Shown: positions 8,814-17,786, counted from the stretch's first letter. The stretch: DNA of 64,000 bases from Erythrobacter sp. WG (GCF_026586795.1 NZ_JAPFGY010000006.1:57482-121481); one strand, 5' to 3'. A program made the numbers and translations. Notes: generated by a model not told the origin, from the letters alone.

Positions 8814-10376
8814 CTACCCGCCCGAGACCGCCACCTCTGGCGCCTCCATCAGCGGGGGCAGGCGGCGCGCGTCGAAGCGCTTGCCTTCGGGCGCATCGCT
8901 CATGGCCGCGATCAGCTGCTTTGCCCGCGCCGCCGCGCCGCCGCCGTGCGGATTGGCGGCGACCGGTGCGAGGAACACGCGGGCCAGCTCGATCTTGCCT
9001 TCCCAGGCGAGCATCGCCCCGGCCTCGATCTGCAAGCCGTGATCGAAGGGCGCGAGCAGTGCCGCGCGTTCGAGCGCGGCGCGCGCGTTCTCGTTGGGCT
9101 CCACCCCGCGTTGGGCCTGGGCGCGGTAGAAGTAGATCAGCGGCAGCGGGTGATCGTTCTCCAGCTTGTTGAGCGCGATGAACGGCTGCACCGCCGCGGC
9201 ATAGGCGGCCGCGCGCTTGTCCCCCTCGGCATTCGACGCCATGCGGAACAGCGCGTAGCCCTTCTGGACGTAGGGGTTGGTGCGCTTGGGATCGCGGGCG
9301 ATCGCGGCGTCGGCGGCGGCGATGGCCTCGGCGTCGTTGCCGGCGTCGTATTCGGCCTCGGCGAGCGCGGCGAGCACGCCCGGGTCGTCGGGGAACTTCG
9401 CCGCGATCGCGCGCGCCTCGGCGACGAGCTTGGCTGCCTCCTTGTCCTCGACCCCGCGCTGCGAGCGGATCTGCACCGGCATGATCGCCGCCTCGCCCGC
9501 GGTGAGCTTGCGCACGGCGATGGTTCCCGTGCGCAGCTTGTCGGGCTTGAGCGAGAAGGAATAGAGCCGGGTGCGGACATAGGCCTTCAATTCGCGCTCG
9601 AGCACGTCGAGATCGCCGAACGCCGCCTCACCCGCCTTGAGCTGGTCCATGCCCTCCACGAGGTTGCGGATATAGGCATCGCGCTGCCCGGCGCGCGCCT
9701 CGTTGAAGGTCAGGTAGTGATAGAGCAGCCAGCTCTTGAGGTAGAAGCCGTCATAGCCCTTGACCTTCTGCTTCTCGTAGAGCGCGGGGTCGATCAGCTC
9801 GCGCACATGGACCGGATCGGCGAAGGCGAGGTCGCCGGCGCGGTGCTGCGCGGCGCGCCCGATCAGCAGGCTGCCGTCGGCGTTGAAGGTCGCCGCGGCG
9901 AAGAATTCCGCCGCCCCCTCGCTCATCCAGCGCGGCATGGCGTAGGAGGACGAGCCGATCAGGAAGTGGTGCGCGTATTCGTGGAGCAGGATGATGGTCG
10001 AGAAATCGGGATAGCCGCCCGACTGGTTGCGCAGCGTCTGGACGAAGGCGCGGCTGCCCCCGGCGCGCGGGATGTAGAAGCCGCCGACATTGCGGTTACC
10101 CTTGGCGAGGCTGAGCATCTGCCCCTCGCCGCCGGCGACGTAGATCACCACCCGGTTGGAGGGGCTGGGCACCTCGACCTGGCGGTTGGTGAGCACCGCC
10201 ATCGCGCTGTGGTAGCGCTCGAGGTTCTCGGCGAAGAGGCGGAGATCGCTGTCCTTGTCGTTGGCGTAGATCACGAAGTGGTCGCTCGAAGCCTCGTGCC
10301 ACTCGGCGCGCGCGGGCTGGGCGAGGGCGGCGAGCGCCAGCGCGGCGAGGAAGAGGCGGAGTATCGTCGAGATCAT
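8814..10376 (-). CDS. Secreted peptidase MA-like protein with HExxH motif
   Basis: 520 residues. A signal peptide is clear (ILRLFLAALALAALAQPARA, cleavage near residue 24). Residues 25-200 resemble the peptidase MA / DUF1570 group: FVIYAND, then HEYAHHF with H132, E133 and H136 as putative zinc ligands and base, followed by WMSEGAAEFFAA, a gluzincin-like glutamate. The C-terminal half (about 300-500) is Ala-rich and helical with TPR-like repeats such as ALAEAEYDAGNDAEAIAAADAAIA. The predicted role is a periplasmic metallopeptidase or an inactive relative with protein-binding repeats; no substrate can be named. Read alone, with a repeat downstream. Confidence 0.72.
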   Translation of the reverse strand: MISTILRLFLAALALAALAQPARAEWHEASSDHFVIYANDKDSDLRLFAENLERYHSAMAVLTNRQVEVPSPSNRVVIYVAGGEGQMLSLAKGNRNVGGFYIPRAGGSRAFVQTLRNQSGGYPDFSTIILLHEYAHHFLIGSSSYAMPRWMSEGAAEFFAAATFNADGSLLIGRAAQHRAGDLAFADPVHVRELIDPALYEKQKVKGYDGFYLKSWLLYHYLTFNEARAGQRDAYIRNLVEGMDQLKAGEAAFGDLDVLERELKAYVRTRLYSFSLKPDKLRTGTIAVRKLTAGEAAIMPVQIRSQRGVEDKEAAKLVAEARAIAAKFPDDPGVLAALAEAEYDAGNDAEAIAAADAAIARDPKRTNPYVQKGYALFRMASNAEGDKRAAAYAAAVQPFIALNKLENDHPLPLIYFYRAQAQRGVEPNENARAALERAALLAPFDHGLQIEAGAMLAWEGKIELARVFLAPVAANPHGGGAAARAKQLIAAMSDAPEGKRFDARRLPPLMEAPEVAVSGG

Positions 10377-10477
10377 GCGGTGCGTTCCTGCCGCCGTCCC
10401 GATCGGGCAGCGTCCCTGGGGCCATGATATCGCGATTGTCCCGCCGCGCCAGAGGCTTGCGGCAGGATGTGCGCGCC

Positions 10478-12103
10478 TCAGCTGTCCCGGTGCCGGGTAT
10501 CCTCGAGATATTGCCAGATCCGGCTGACCACCACCGAGCCTTCGCCGACCGCACTCGCGACGCGCTTCACTGAACCGCTGCGCACGTCGCCGACGGCGAA
10601 GATGCCGGGCGCGGTGGTGGCGTAGTCGTCGGCCTGCCCGGCGGCTGCGCCGGTGAGCACGAAACCCTTGGCGTCGGTCTCGGCGAGGCCTGAGAGCCAG
10701 CCCGTGTTCGGCGCGGCGCCGATCATGATGAACAGCGCGCGGGTATCGATCCGCCGCTCGCTTGTGCCGGTCCGGAGGGTCAGCCCCTCGAGCCAGGTTT
10801 TGCCGTGCAGCGCGGTGACCTCGGAATGGTAGTGGATGGTAATGCGCGGATCGGCCTCGAGCCGCTGCATGAGATAGCTCGACATCGACGCCGCAAGGCT
10901 CCCCGAACGCACGACGAGATGCACGTGCGCCGCCGCGCGCGACAGGTACATCGCCGCCTGCCCCGCCGAATTGCCCCCGCCGATCACCACCGCCTCGGTG
11001 CGCGCGCAGAAGCGCGCCTCCATCTCGGTCGCCGAGTAGAAGATCCCGGCGCCTTCCAGTTCCTCCAAGTTCTCGAGCGGCAGGCGGCGGTATTGCACCC
11101 CGGTCGCCACCAGCACCGCGCGGGCGCAGAGCTCATCGCCGTCATCAAGGGTCAGGCAATAGGCCCCGTCCTCCCGGCGCGACAGGGCGTCGACCCGGCG
11201 CGGCATGACGAAGCGGGTGCCGAACTTCATCGCCTGCACCTGGCCGCGCCAGGTGAGGTCGGTGCCGCTGATGCCGGTGGGAAAGCCCATGTAATTCTCG
11301 ATCCGGGAGGAGGTGCCGGCCTGCCCGCCCACGGCGGTGTCCTCGATCACCAGCGCCTCGATCCCCTCGCTTCCGGCATAGACCGCCGCCGCCACCCCCG
11401 CCGGGCCGCCGCCGACGATCACGAGATCGTAGGTCCGCTGCGCGCAGATATCGAGGTCGAGCCCGAGATATTGCGCGACCTTGCGCGGCGTCGGGTCCTC
11501 GAGCCGCTGGCCCGCGCCGAGCAGCACCGCGGGCGCCTTGCCCACCACCGAGCACACCTCGAGGGTCTGGGCGTCGGTCGCGTCGAGATCGTAGCTCTTG
11601 AAGGGGATGCGGTTGCGCGACAGGAACCGCTCGACCGCCTGCACCTTCGCGTCGCGGTCCGCGCCGATCACCTTGACTGCGGCATTGCCGAGCTCGAACT
11701 GCTTGCGGCGGCGCGCGGCGAAAACGGTGATGAGGTGGTCGGACAGCTCCGGCACGCGGCTCATCAGCTCGAGCACGCCCGCGCGCGGCGCCTCGATCAC
11801 TCGCGTATCGACCGCGGCGCGCATCCTCAGGTAATTGGTGCCGCGGTTGAGGAAGGCGATCTCGCCCATGAACTGCGTCGGGCCGAGGCCCGAGGGGAGC
11901 AGCCGCTCGTCCGTGTAGGGATTGACCACCTCGATCTCGCCTTCGAGCACGTAGACGAAGCGGTCCATCGGCTCGCCGATATCCATGACGATGGAGCCGG
12001 CGGGATAGAACTTCTCGCCCCCGATGGCACAGATCGCATCGACATGCTCGGGCGCAAGCGGCACCCGGCGCATGGTTTCGAGGTCTTGTCCGAGTGCTTC
12101 CAT
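10478..12103 (-). CDS. Cyclic-nucleotide-domain / thioredoxin-reductase-like fusion oxidoreductase
   Basis: 541 residues from the ATG at 12103, behind AGGAGGGG. Residues about 15-140 form a cNMP-binding domain (AGSIVMDIGEPMDRFVYVLEGEIEVV, FMGEIAFLNRG). Residues about 150-205 look like a small thioredoxin-like segment (FLSRNRIPFKSYDLDATDAQTLEV). The rest is a thioredoxin-reductase-type flavoprotein: FAD motif VIVGGGPAGVAAAVYA, NADPH motif VVIGGGNSAGQAAMYL, and IFAVGDVRSGSVKRVASAVGEG. The redox CxxC of true TrxR is missing; the matching place reads FYSATEMEARFC. It probably oxidises NAD(P)H under control of a ligand bound to the N-terminal domain; electron acceptor unknown. Confidence 0.85.
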   Translation of the reverse strand: MEALGQDLETMRRVPLAPEHVDAICAIGGEKFYPAGSIVMDIGEPMDRFVYVLEGEIEVVNPYTDERLLPSGLGPTQFMGEIAFLNRGTNYLRMRAAVDTRVIEAPRAGVLELMSRVPELSDHLITVFAARRRKQFELGNAAVKVIGADRDAKVQAVERFLSRNRIPFKSYDLDATDAQTLEVCSVVGKAPAVLLGAGQRLEDPTPRKVAQYLGLDLDICAQRTYDLVIVGGGPAGVAAAVYAGSEGIEALVIEDTAVGGQAGTSSRIENYMGFPTGISGTDLTWRGQVQAMKFGTRFVMPRRVDALSRREDGAYCLTLDDGDELCARAVLVATGVQYRRLPLENLEELEGAGIFYSATEMEARFCARTEAVVIGGGNSAGQAAMYLSRAAAHVHLVVRSGSLAASMSSYLMQRLEADPRITIHYHSEVTALHGKTWLEGLTLRTGTSERRIDTRALFIMIGAAPNTGWLSGLAETDAKGFVLTGAAAGQADDYATTAPGIFAVGDVRSGSVKRVASAVGEGSVVVSRIWQYLEDTRHRDS

Positions 12104-12207
12104 GCTGCCCCTCCTGTGTGCCGCAGGTTGCAAGATGGGGACAGGAGAGCGGTTTGGGAAGCGGGGCGATGTGTTCGGATTGCTGCTTTCGGGCGAGGTC
12201 AGTGCAG

Positions 12208-12293
12208 ACCCACCCCCCGCCCCTCCCGCAAGCGGGAGGGGAGTTTCAGCGCTTCCCGTCCCCCTCCCGCTTGCGGGAGGGGTTAGGGGTGGG
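12208..12293. repeat. C-rich inverted pair of hairpins
   Basis: Outer arms ACCCACCCC (12208 onward) and GGGGTGGG (to 12293) enclose two strong hairpins of the same stem, CCCCTCCCGC/GCGGGAGGGG, one with AA and one with TT at the centre (12220-12241 and 12261-12282). The element lies between the DUF885 stop and the flavoprotein start, and may stop transcription as well. Confidence 0.75.
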
Positions 12294-12299
12294 CAAGTG

Positions 12300-14150
12300 T
12301 CACCCCTTCGCCCCCGCGATATACCGCGAGACCGTGTTCGCCATCACGCTCAAGGGCGCATTGCCGCCCAGCACGACGGCCGTGTTGAAAGCCTTGAGGT
12401 CGTAGGCGCTGCCCAGCTCTGCTTGCGCGCGGGCGCGCTGGCGGACGATTTCGGTGTGGCCGATCTTGTAGCCGCAGGCCTGCCCCGGCCAGCTGCAATA
12501 GCGGTCGACCTCGCTGGCGACCTCCTCGACCTTCGAGCCGTTCTCCTCGACGAAGAACTGCCGCCCCTGCTCGCGGGTCCAGCGCTTGGAATGGAGGCCC
12601 GTGTCGACCACCAGCCGGCAGGCGCGGAAGGCGAGGGATTGCAGGTAGCCCAGGCGCCCCACCTTGAATTCGTCATAGGCGCCCAATTCGTCCGCCAGCT
12701 GCTCGGCATAGAGCGCCCAGCCTTCGGAGAAGGCGTTGAAGGCAAGGATCGAGCGGATCAGCGGCAGGCGGTTGGAGAACTCGCCCTCCCAGACATGGCC
12801 GGGGATGCTCTCGTGGAAGGTGAGGTCGGCAAGGTCGTACTTGCGGTGGAGGTCGGTGGTGCGGAGATTGATCCAGAACCGGCCGGGAATGCTCCCGTCC
12901 TTGCTCCCCGCTCCGCCATAGGCGCCCGGCGCGCCCGGCTCCTCGGCGATGGCGATGCGGCGCACTTCGAGCGGGGGATCGACGAGGGTGTTGAAGGCGC
13001 GCGGCATCTGCGCCTTGATCCACTTCAGGCGGTCGTCGATGAAGGCGAGGATCTCGGCCCGGCCCGGATCGCCCTCGGCAAACTGGTAGCGCGGATCGGC
13101 GGCAAGCCCGCGCATCCGCTCGCCGACGCTGCCCTTGGTGTAGCCGATCTCCTTCAGGATCACGTCCATGCGGGCGTGAAGGTCCTTCAGCTCGGCCAGC
13201 CCCTGGCGGTGGATCTCGTCGGGGGTGAGGCGGGTGGTGGTGGAGGCGCGGATCGCCCAGTCGTAATATTCCTCGCCGCGCGGCTGCGACCATACGCCGG
13301 CGTGGTCCTTGGCGACCGCGCGTTCGGCCTTCAGCTCCTCGCGCTGGCGCTGAAGCGCGGGGACGATGCCGCTGGCGACCAGCCGCTCGGCCTGCGCGGC
13401 GGCGACGTCGGCGCCGCTGATCTTGGCGGCAGCGAGGGGTCCGGCGTAGCTTTCGCCCGCCATCTTGATCGCGACCTCGATCTGGGCGATCGCCTTGTCG
13501 AGCAGGAAGGCTGGCGGCACCACGCCTTGCCCGCGCGCGTCGCGGATGCGCGCCGTCTCGGCATCGAGGATCGCGGGAACCTCGGCGAGGCGATCCATAT
13601 AGGGGCCGATGTCGGCGGCGGTCTTCAGCGGCTGGGTCGCGCCGAAGAAGTTCGGCATGTCGATATAGCCGCCGACGTTCTGGATCACCGCATAGGGCGA
13701 GTTGCGCCAGCTGCCGACCGCGACTTCGCCATAGGGCAGGGCCATGCCCTCGAGCGCGCGGGTGAAGGCGGTCTCGACCACCTCGAAGCCGACCTGCTGG
13801 TCGCCGGTGAGGCCGTCGCGCGGATAGGCGCGCACCTCGGCGACGATATCCTTGAGGGTCGCCTCATAGGCGCTGCGCCCCGCCTCGCCCGGCGTGCCGA
13901 AGGTCGCGCGCCAGGCGGCGTGTTCGCCGACATCGACGCCGAGCCCGGTCGCGCGGCCCGGCTCGTGGGCGAGCATCCGGTAGGCGATCCTATCGAGCGC
14001 GGCGTCGGGGGCGAGGCCTTTGATCGATCCGCTCGCCATGCCCGGCGGCGGGGTGGTCGCCGTGCAGGCGGGGAGCAGGGCGAGGGCGGAGACGCCGCCG
14101 ATGCCGGCAAGCGTCTCGCGGCGGGTGATCCGGGTGCTGGTGTCGTGCAT
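12300..14150 (-). CDS. DUF885 family lipoprotein (putative M3-like metallopeptidase)
   Basis: 616 residues from the ATG at 14150. The N-terminus has twin arginines and a lipobox, RRETLAGIGGVSALALLPAC, so export and lipid anchoring are likely. DUF885 marks are LTFHESIPGHVWEGE (HExxxGH, near residue 445), AFSEGWALYAEQLADELG, and YCSWPGQACGYKIG. These resemble the zinc site of M3/M32-type peptidases, and the family is regarded as probable metal-dependent carboxypeptidases or dipeptidyl enzymes; no substrate is proven. The stop lies next to the C-rich repeat. It is transcribed toward the flavoprotein gene but there is no sign of coupling. Confidence 0.85.
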   Translation of the reverse strand: MHDTSTRITRRETLAGIGGVSALALLPACTATTPPPGMASGSIKGLAPDAALDRIAYRMLAHEPGRATGLGVDVGEHAAWRATFGTPGEAGRSAYEATLKDIVAEVRAYPRDGLTGDQQVGFEVVETAFTRALEGMALPYGEVAVGSWRNSPYAVIQNVGGYIDMPNFFGATQPLKTAADIGPYMDRLAEVPAILDAETARIRDARGQGVVPPAFLLDKAIAQIEVAIKMAGESYAGPLAAAKISGADVAAAQAERLVASGIVPALQRQREELKAERAVAKDHAGVWSQPRGEEYYDWAIRASTTTRLTPDEIHRQGLAELKDLHARMDVILKEIGYTKGSVGERMRGLAADPRYQFAEGDPGRAEILAFIDDRLKWIKAQMPRAFNTLVDPPLEVRRIAIAEEPGAPGAYGGAGSKDGSIPGRFWINLRTTDLHRKYDLADLTFHESIPGHVWEGEFSNRLPLIRSILAFNAFSEGWALYAEQLADELGAYDEFKVGRLGYLQSLAFRACRLVVDTGLHSKRWTREQGRQFFVEENGSKVEEVASEVDRYCSWPGQACGYKIGHTEIVRQRARAQAELGSAYDLKAFNTAVVLGGNAPLSVMANTVSRYIAGAKG

Positions 14151-14210
14151 GAAAGGGGGTGTGCCGGGGCGACTTTCGCAAGTCAATCGTCGCCCCCGGC
14201 GCGGGCCGTG

Positions 14211-14624
14211 CTAGTTGCGCAGCATATCGGGCATCGCCCCGCCCTCGGCGGCGAGCATGTTGAGCACCGCGTGATGCAGCGCGATATTCTGCTCGGCAGT
14301 GCCGGTGTAGCCCTCGAGGCCGAGCTCGTCTGCGAGTTCCTTGCGGTTTTCGAAGCTCGGGTCGACGCCGACCATCTTCATCAGATCGACGATCGAGGTG
14401 CGCCAATTGTGCTTGTCGGCGCCGGGCATCCGGGAAATGCGATCGGCCATCGCCGCCTCGCTGATCGGCTCGGGCGCGGCGGCCGGGGCGGGTTGGGGTG
14501 CGGAAGGCGTGGGGGCAGGCGCCGGCGCGGCGGGGAAGGCGTCGCCGGCGGGCTTGGCCTTTTCCTCGGGCTGGTCGCGGCCCGAATGGAAGATCGCGTT
14601 CTTGATGCTCGAGAAGATACCCAT
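14211..14624 (-). CDS. DUF3597 domain protein
   Basis: 137 residues. Two adjacent ATG codons follow GGGAGG; the second (14624) gives better spacing and the family start MGIFSSIKNAIF. After about 25 residues comes a low-complexity Pro/Ala linker of some 35 residues, then the DUF3597 domain with DKHNWRTSIVDLMKMVGVD, ENRKELADELG and NIALHHAVLNMLAAEGG. DUF3597 is a small helical, LysM-independent domain often found next to LysM proteins; its function is unknown. No signal peptide is present. Upstream and downstream genes are unrelated. Confidence 0.82.
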   Translation of the reverse strand: MGIFSSIKNAIFHSGRDQPEEKAKPAGDAFPAAPAPAPTPSAPQPAPAAAPEPISEAAMADRISRMPGADKHNWRTSIVDLMKMVGVDPSFENRKELADELGLEGYTGTAEQNIALHHAVLNMLAAEGGAMPDMLRN

Positions 14625-14709
14625 CATCGCCTCCCTTGTGCGGTTGTCGGGCAGGCTATACCGGCAGGGCGGCGAGGATGTTCCAGCCCGTGCGAGGATT
14701 TGCCGGATC

Positions 14710-14922
14710 ATGACCGAGATCGTGCTGTCGATCGTGATGCTTGCCGCGATTGCCCTGATCGCAGGCGCTGTCGTGCTGTGGCGCCGCACCGGCGAGGTCA
14801 GGAACCCCGCGCTGATGGTGCTGCTGGCGGCGGTCGCCGTGGCCAACGTGCTGATCTGGACCCTGCCGACGCCCGGGGGCACCGCACCGATCGAGCAGGT
14901 GCGGGCCGCCGGAGACCGCTAG
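14710..14922 (+). CDS. Small two-helix membrane protein
   Basis: 70 residues from the ATG at 14710. Two hydrophobic stretches are visible, IVLSIVMLAAIALIAGAVVLW and ALMVLLAAVAVANVLIW, separated by a short charged loop RRTGEVRN; the last 18 residues are polar. It diverges from the DUF3597 gene with about 85 bases between. I recognise no family. Coding status is supported by the membrane pattern and position, not by homology I can name. Confidence 0.55.
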   Translation: MTEIVLSIVMLAAIALIAGAVVLWRRTGEVRNPALMVLLAAVAVANVLIWTLPTPGGTAPIEQVRAAGDR

Positions 14923-14947
14923 CGCGCAGGCCCCGGCGGCCTCCGGC

Positions 14948-15640
14948 CTATTCGGGGATCGTCCAGGTGATCGTGCCGGTATAGCTCGCGGCGACCGGCC
15001 TGCCGGTCGCGTCGCGCGCCGCATCGAAGCGGGCGCGCCGGCCGACGAGGTCGCATGTCGCCGCATCGAGCGCCGCGTGCCCGGTCGAGCGGGTGATCGC
15101 ACAGCCCGTCACCTGCCCGGCCGCGTCGATGGCGAGGGTGAAGCGCGCGGTGCCCTCCAGCCCCTCCATGATCCAGCGGCTGCGGTAATCGGCGTTCGTC
15201 ACCCAGCGTGCCGGGTTGTTCCTAGGCCGCACGCCGACCGGATCGAAAAGCGCCGCGCTCGGCGTCGGCGTTGGGATCAGCCCGTCGCCGGTCGCGCTGC
15301 CGGTGCCTGCGAGCGGCCCGGTGCCGGGGAGCGCGGGGACCGGGTTCACCAGCACGAAATCGGCGGGCGGCAGGCTCGGGCGGGGCGGCGCGATCGGCGT
15401 CACGGCGCTCGGCGCGGCGGCGGTGCGGGGATCGGGCTGGGGCGTGGGATCGGCGGGCGGCGGCGGGGGCGGCAGCGGCGTCTCGACGATCGTCTCGCCG
15501 GTGAGCCGCGGCGCGGGCGGGGCGTTCACCACCGTCACGGCAAGGCCGACCACCATCAGCGCACCCAGCGCGCCGGGGATGGACAGCGCCCCGGCGAGCG
15601 CGGCGGGATTGGGTCTTCGGTTCGCGGAAGCATAGGTCAT
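14948..15640 (-). CDS. TonB-like energy transducer
   Basis: 230 residues with TonB layout: a short cytoplasmic N-terminus, one membrane helix (ALSIPGALGALMVVGLAVTVV, about residues 18-38), a proline-rich spacer (PPPPPPADPTPQPDPR), and a C-terminal domain from about 150. The C-terminal part includes WIMEGLEGTARFTLAIDAAGQVTGC and ALDAATCDLVGRRARFDAA, the beta-alpha-beta pattern of TonB family domains. It would pass proton-motive energy to outer-membrane receptors; one receptor gene is at the right end of the window. No exbB/exbD is adjacent. Confidence 0.82.
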   Translation of the reverse strand: MTYASANRRPNPAALAGALSIPGALGALMVVGLAVTVVNAPPAPRLTGETIVETPLPPPPPPADPTPQPDPRTAAAPSAVTPIAPPRPSLPPADFVLVNPVPALPGTGPLAGTGSATGDGLIPTPTPSAALFDPVGVRPRNNPARWVTNADYRSRWIMEGLEGTARFTLAIDAAGQVTGCAITRSTGHAALDAATCDLVGRRARFDAARDATGRPVAASYTGTITWTIPE

Positions 15641-15939
15641 TGTCGGGGGCTCCTCTCGCCATCGTCATGGGAGCGGCGGCCGGAGCGCCTTGGCGGGGCG
15701 GCGCGGCACTCCGGCCTCGCTCGGACGCGAAGGTACTATGGCTTGCGTCAGGCGCGAAGCACTATTGCGTTGCCGAAAGGGACGCATTTGTTGGCTGCAC
15801 GCCATCCGGCGTGCAGTCCTCGCCGCGTTTCGATCCCTTCGACTCGCGCGCGTGCGCTCGCGGCCCGTCCGATGGCGGGCCGGGGTCGTCCAGGAAAGCC
15901 TTGCCCTGCCTTCGCGCGAAGGCGGGGCGCTTCCTCACC
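15641..15939. other. Intergenic region with two hairpins, no gene
   Basis: About 300 bases without a supported gene. Two inverted repeats stand out: CTGCACGCC/GGCGTGCAG with ATCC loop at 15795-15816, and CCCTGCCTTCGC/GCGAAGGCGGGG at 15904-15927, just before the hydrolase stop. The second could end transcription of the hydrolase gene, whose 3' end is at 15940 on the minus strand. Confidence 0.5.
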
Positions 15940-16596
15940 TCACTTGATCGGGCAGTCCGGCGAGAGGCGGAAATCGAGATAATTGTCGACCGCGCGCATC
16001 AGCTCGTCGAGCTCGTTCTCGAAGAAGTGGTTGGCGCGCGGGATTTCCTCGTGGTGGATGGTGATGTGCTTCTGGGTGCGCAGCTTGTCGACGAGCTTCT
16101 GCACAGCACCCGGCTGCACCACCGTGTCGGCTGCCCCTTGCAGGAAGATGCCCGAGGCCGGGCAGGGGGCGAGGAAGGAGAAATCGTACATATTGGCCGG
16201 CGGCGCCACCGAGATGAAGCCGCGCACTTCCGGGCGGCGCATCAGCAGCTGCATCCCGATCAGCGCGCCGAAGGAGTAGCCCGCGATCCAGGTGCTCTGC
16301 GCCTCCGGGTGGATCGACTGCACCCAGTCCAATGCGCTCGCGGCGTCCGACAATTCGCCCACACCGCTGTCGAACGAGCCCTGCGAGCGGCCCACGCCCC
16401 GGAAGTTGAAGCGCAGCGTCGCAAAACCCCGGTCGGCGAAGGTCTTGTAGAGCCGCTGCACGATCCGGTCGTTCATCGTCCCGCCGCCTTCCGGGTGCGG
16501 GTGGAGGATCATCGCCACCGGCGCGCGCGGGCGCGGCGGGGGGGAGAAACGGCCTTCGAGGCGGCCTTCGGGGCCGGGGAAGATCACTGAGGGCAT
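15940..16596 (-). CDS. Alpha/beta hydrolase (dienelactone-hydrolase-like)
   Basis: 218 residues from the ATG at 16596 (MPSVIFPGPEGRLEGRFSP). The core shows HPHPEGGGTMNDRIV, FATLRFNFRGVGRSQG, the nucleophile elbow AGYSFGALIGMQLL, and a late His in RANHFFENELDELM; D in AADTVVQP may be the acid. The HPHP and FNFRGVG motifs fit the conserved group of small cytoplasmic hydrolases of proteobacteria without known substrate. It diverges from the first cysteine desulfurase gene. No signal peptide. Confidence 0.82.
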   Translation of the reverse strand: MPSVIFPGPEGRLEGRFSPPPRPRAPVAMILHPHPEGGGTMNDRIVQRLYKTFADRGFATLRFNFRGVGRSQGSFDSGVGELSDAASALDWVQSIHPEAQSTWIAGYSFGALIGMQLLMRRPEVRGFISVAPPANMYDFSFLAPCPASGIFLQGAADTVVQPGAVQKLVDKLRTQKHITIHHEEIPRANHFFENELDELMRAVDNYLDFRLSPDCPIK

Positions 16597-16647
16597 TGGC
16601 TGGACCCGATCGCGTAGTGGTGAGGCGGCGCCGGGTGGCGCTCGCGA

Positions 16648-17700
16648 ATGCGCGCCTATATAGGCCCGCATGACAATTCCGCAATTCTTGTGAGGGGCTG
16701 CACCATTCCCGAACGGGTCTATCTCGACCATGCCGCCACCTCCCCGCTGCGCCCCGAGGCGCGCGCGGCGATGGCGGAGGGGTTCCGCCTGTGGGCCAAC
16801 CCCTCGAGCCCCCATGCCGAGGGGAGGAAGGCGAAGGCGGCGCTCGAGGACGCGCGCGCGCGGATCAAGCGCTCGCTCGGCTGGGAGGGCGAGCTGATCT
16901 TCACCTCCGGCGCGAGCGAGGCGCTGTGGATTGCGCTCAATCGCGCGAAGGCGGAGCGGCGTTATCGCACTGCGATTGAGCATGATGCCGTGATCAGAGC
17001 CGCGCCCGACGCCATCGTGTTCGAGGATCTGGGGCCGGAAGAGATGCGCGGGGCGATTGTCGCCGCGCAGCACGTCAACTCCGAAACCGGCGTGATCGTC
17101 CGCGAGATCGACCTTTGGGCGCAAGACGTGGGCGAGGAGGGGGGGATGCTGCTGTGCGATTGCTCGCAGAGTGCGGGCAAGTTGCCCCTGCCTCGGGCCG
17201 ATATGCTGGTGGTGTCGGCACACAAGTTTGGCGGGCCCATCGGAGTTGGCGCGCTGCTGGTGCGGGATTTCGCACTGCTGGAGCCGATGGGAGGGCATGA
17301 GCGGGGCTACCGGCAGGGCACCGAGAATCTTCCGGGCGTGCTTGGCATGGCGGCCGCGCTTGACGCAGGCCCATGGGCCACGACGTCAGAGCAGCGGACG
17401 GACTTCGCAGCGGCGCTCGGCGAGCAGTGCCTCGATTTTGGCGAGTCGGTCGATTACATCCTCCCCCTGGCTCATCCCGCGATGAGCGCACAGGCCCTCC
17501 TGATCCGCCTCGACGCGATGGGCTTTGCGGTTTCGGCGGGGAGCGCCTGTTCGTCCGGGACATTGAAGAAGAGCCGGGTGCTCGACGCCTTCGGGGTGCC
17601 CGACGACGTTGCAGCCCGCACCATCCGGGTGAGCCTCGGCTGGTCGACGACGCCGGAGGAACTGGCGCGGTTCGCCGAGGCTTGGGCGTCGCTATGCTAG
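16648..17700 (+). CDS. Cysteine desulfurase (NifS/IscS type), first of a tandem pair
   Basis: 350 residues from the ATG at 16648; a GTG at 16690 would remove 14 residues that do not look conserved and start closer to VYLDHAATSPL. PLP enzyme releasing sulfur from cysteine as persulfide. Visible: YLDHAATSPL, FTSGASEALW, IEHDAV (His), CDCSQSAGKLPL (Asp), PLP lysine in SAHKFGGPIGVG, GYRQGTENLPG, and the sulfur-accepting cysteine in SAGSACSSG. It is shorter and more divergent than the copy that follows at 17804. A repeat separates the two. No scaffold gene (iscU, sufB) is in the window. Confidence 0.87.
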   Translation: MRAYIGPHDNSAILVRGCTIPERVYLDHAATSPLRPEARAAMAEGFRLWANPSSPHAEGRKAKAALEDARARIKRSLGWEGELIFTSGASEALWIALNRAKAERRYRTAIEHDAVIRAAPDAIVFEDLGPEEMRGAIVAAQHVNSETGVIVREIDLWAQDVGEEGGMLLCDCSQSAGKLPLPRADMLVVSAHKFGGPIGVGALLVRDFALLEPMGGHERGYRQGTENLPGVLGMAAALDAGPWATTSEQRTDFAAALGEQCLDFGESVDYILPLAHPAMSAQALLIRLDAMGFAVSAGSACSSGTLKKSRVLDAFGVPDDVAARTIRVSLGWSTTPEELARFAEAWASLC

Positions 17701-17702
17701 TT

Positions 17703-17786
17703 CGTCATTGCGAGCGCAGCGAAGCAATCCAGCGCGCCCCGCGTGATGCTCTGGATTGCCGCGACGCTTCGCTCCTCGCAATGACG
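17703..17786. repeat. CGTCATTGCGAG palindromic repeat (well-kept copy)
   Basis: Arms CGTCATTGCGAGCGCAGC (17703 onward, ending AATCCAG at 17732) and CTGGATTGC (17751 onward, ending CTCGCAATGACG at 17786) form a long inverted repeat between the two cysteine desulfurase genes. The same core occurs degenerate at 8704-8806. Similar motifs are spread in many bacterial genomes. Confidence 0.85.

Noticed and set aside
8619..10427. 602-codon plus-strand frame opposite the peptidase-like gene
   Set aside because: Shadow frame; the minus-strand product has a signal peptide and the HEYAH site.
12024..14984. A 986-codon plus-strand frame opposite the DUF885 gene
   Set aside because: Antisense shadow; the minus-strand gene has a lipobox and the HESIPGH site.
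17703..17786. Insertion sequence end or attachment site
   Set aside because: No transposase or integrase, no target duplication that I can see; the same core recurs elsewhere as a stand-alone palindromic repeat.
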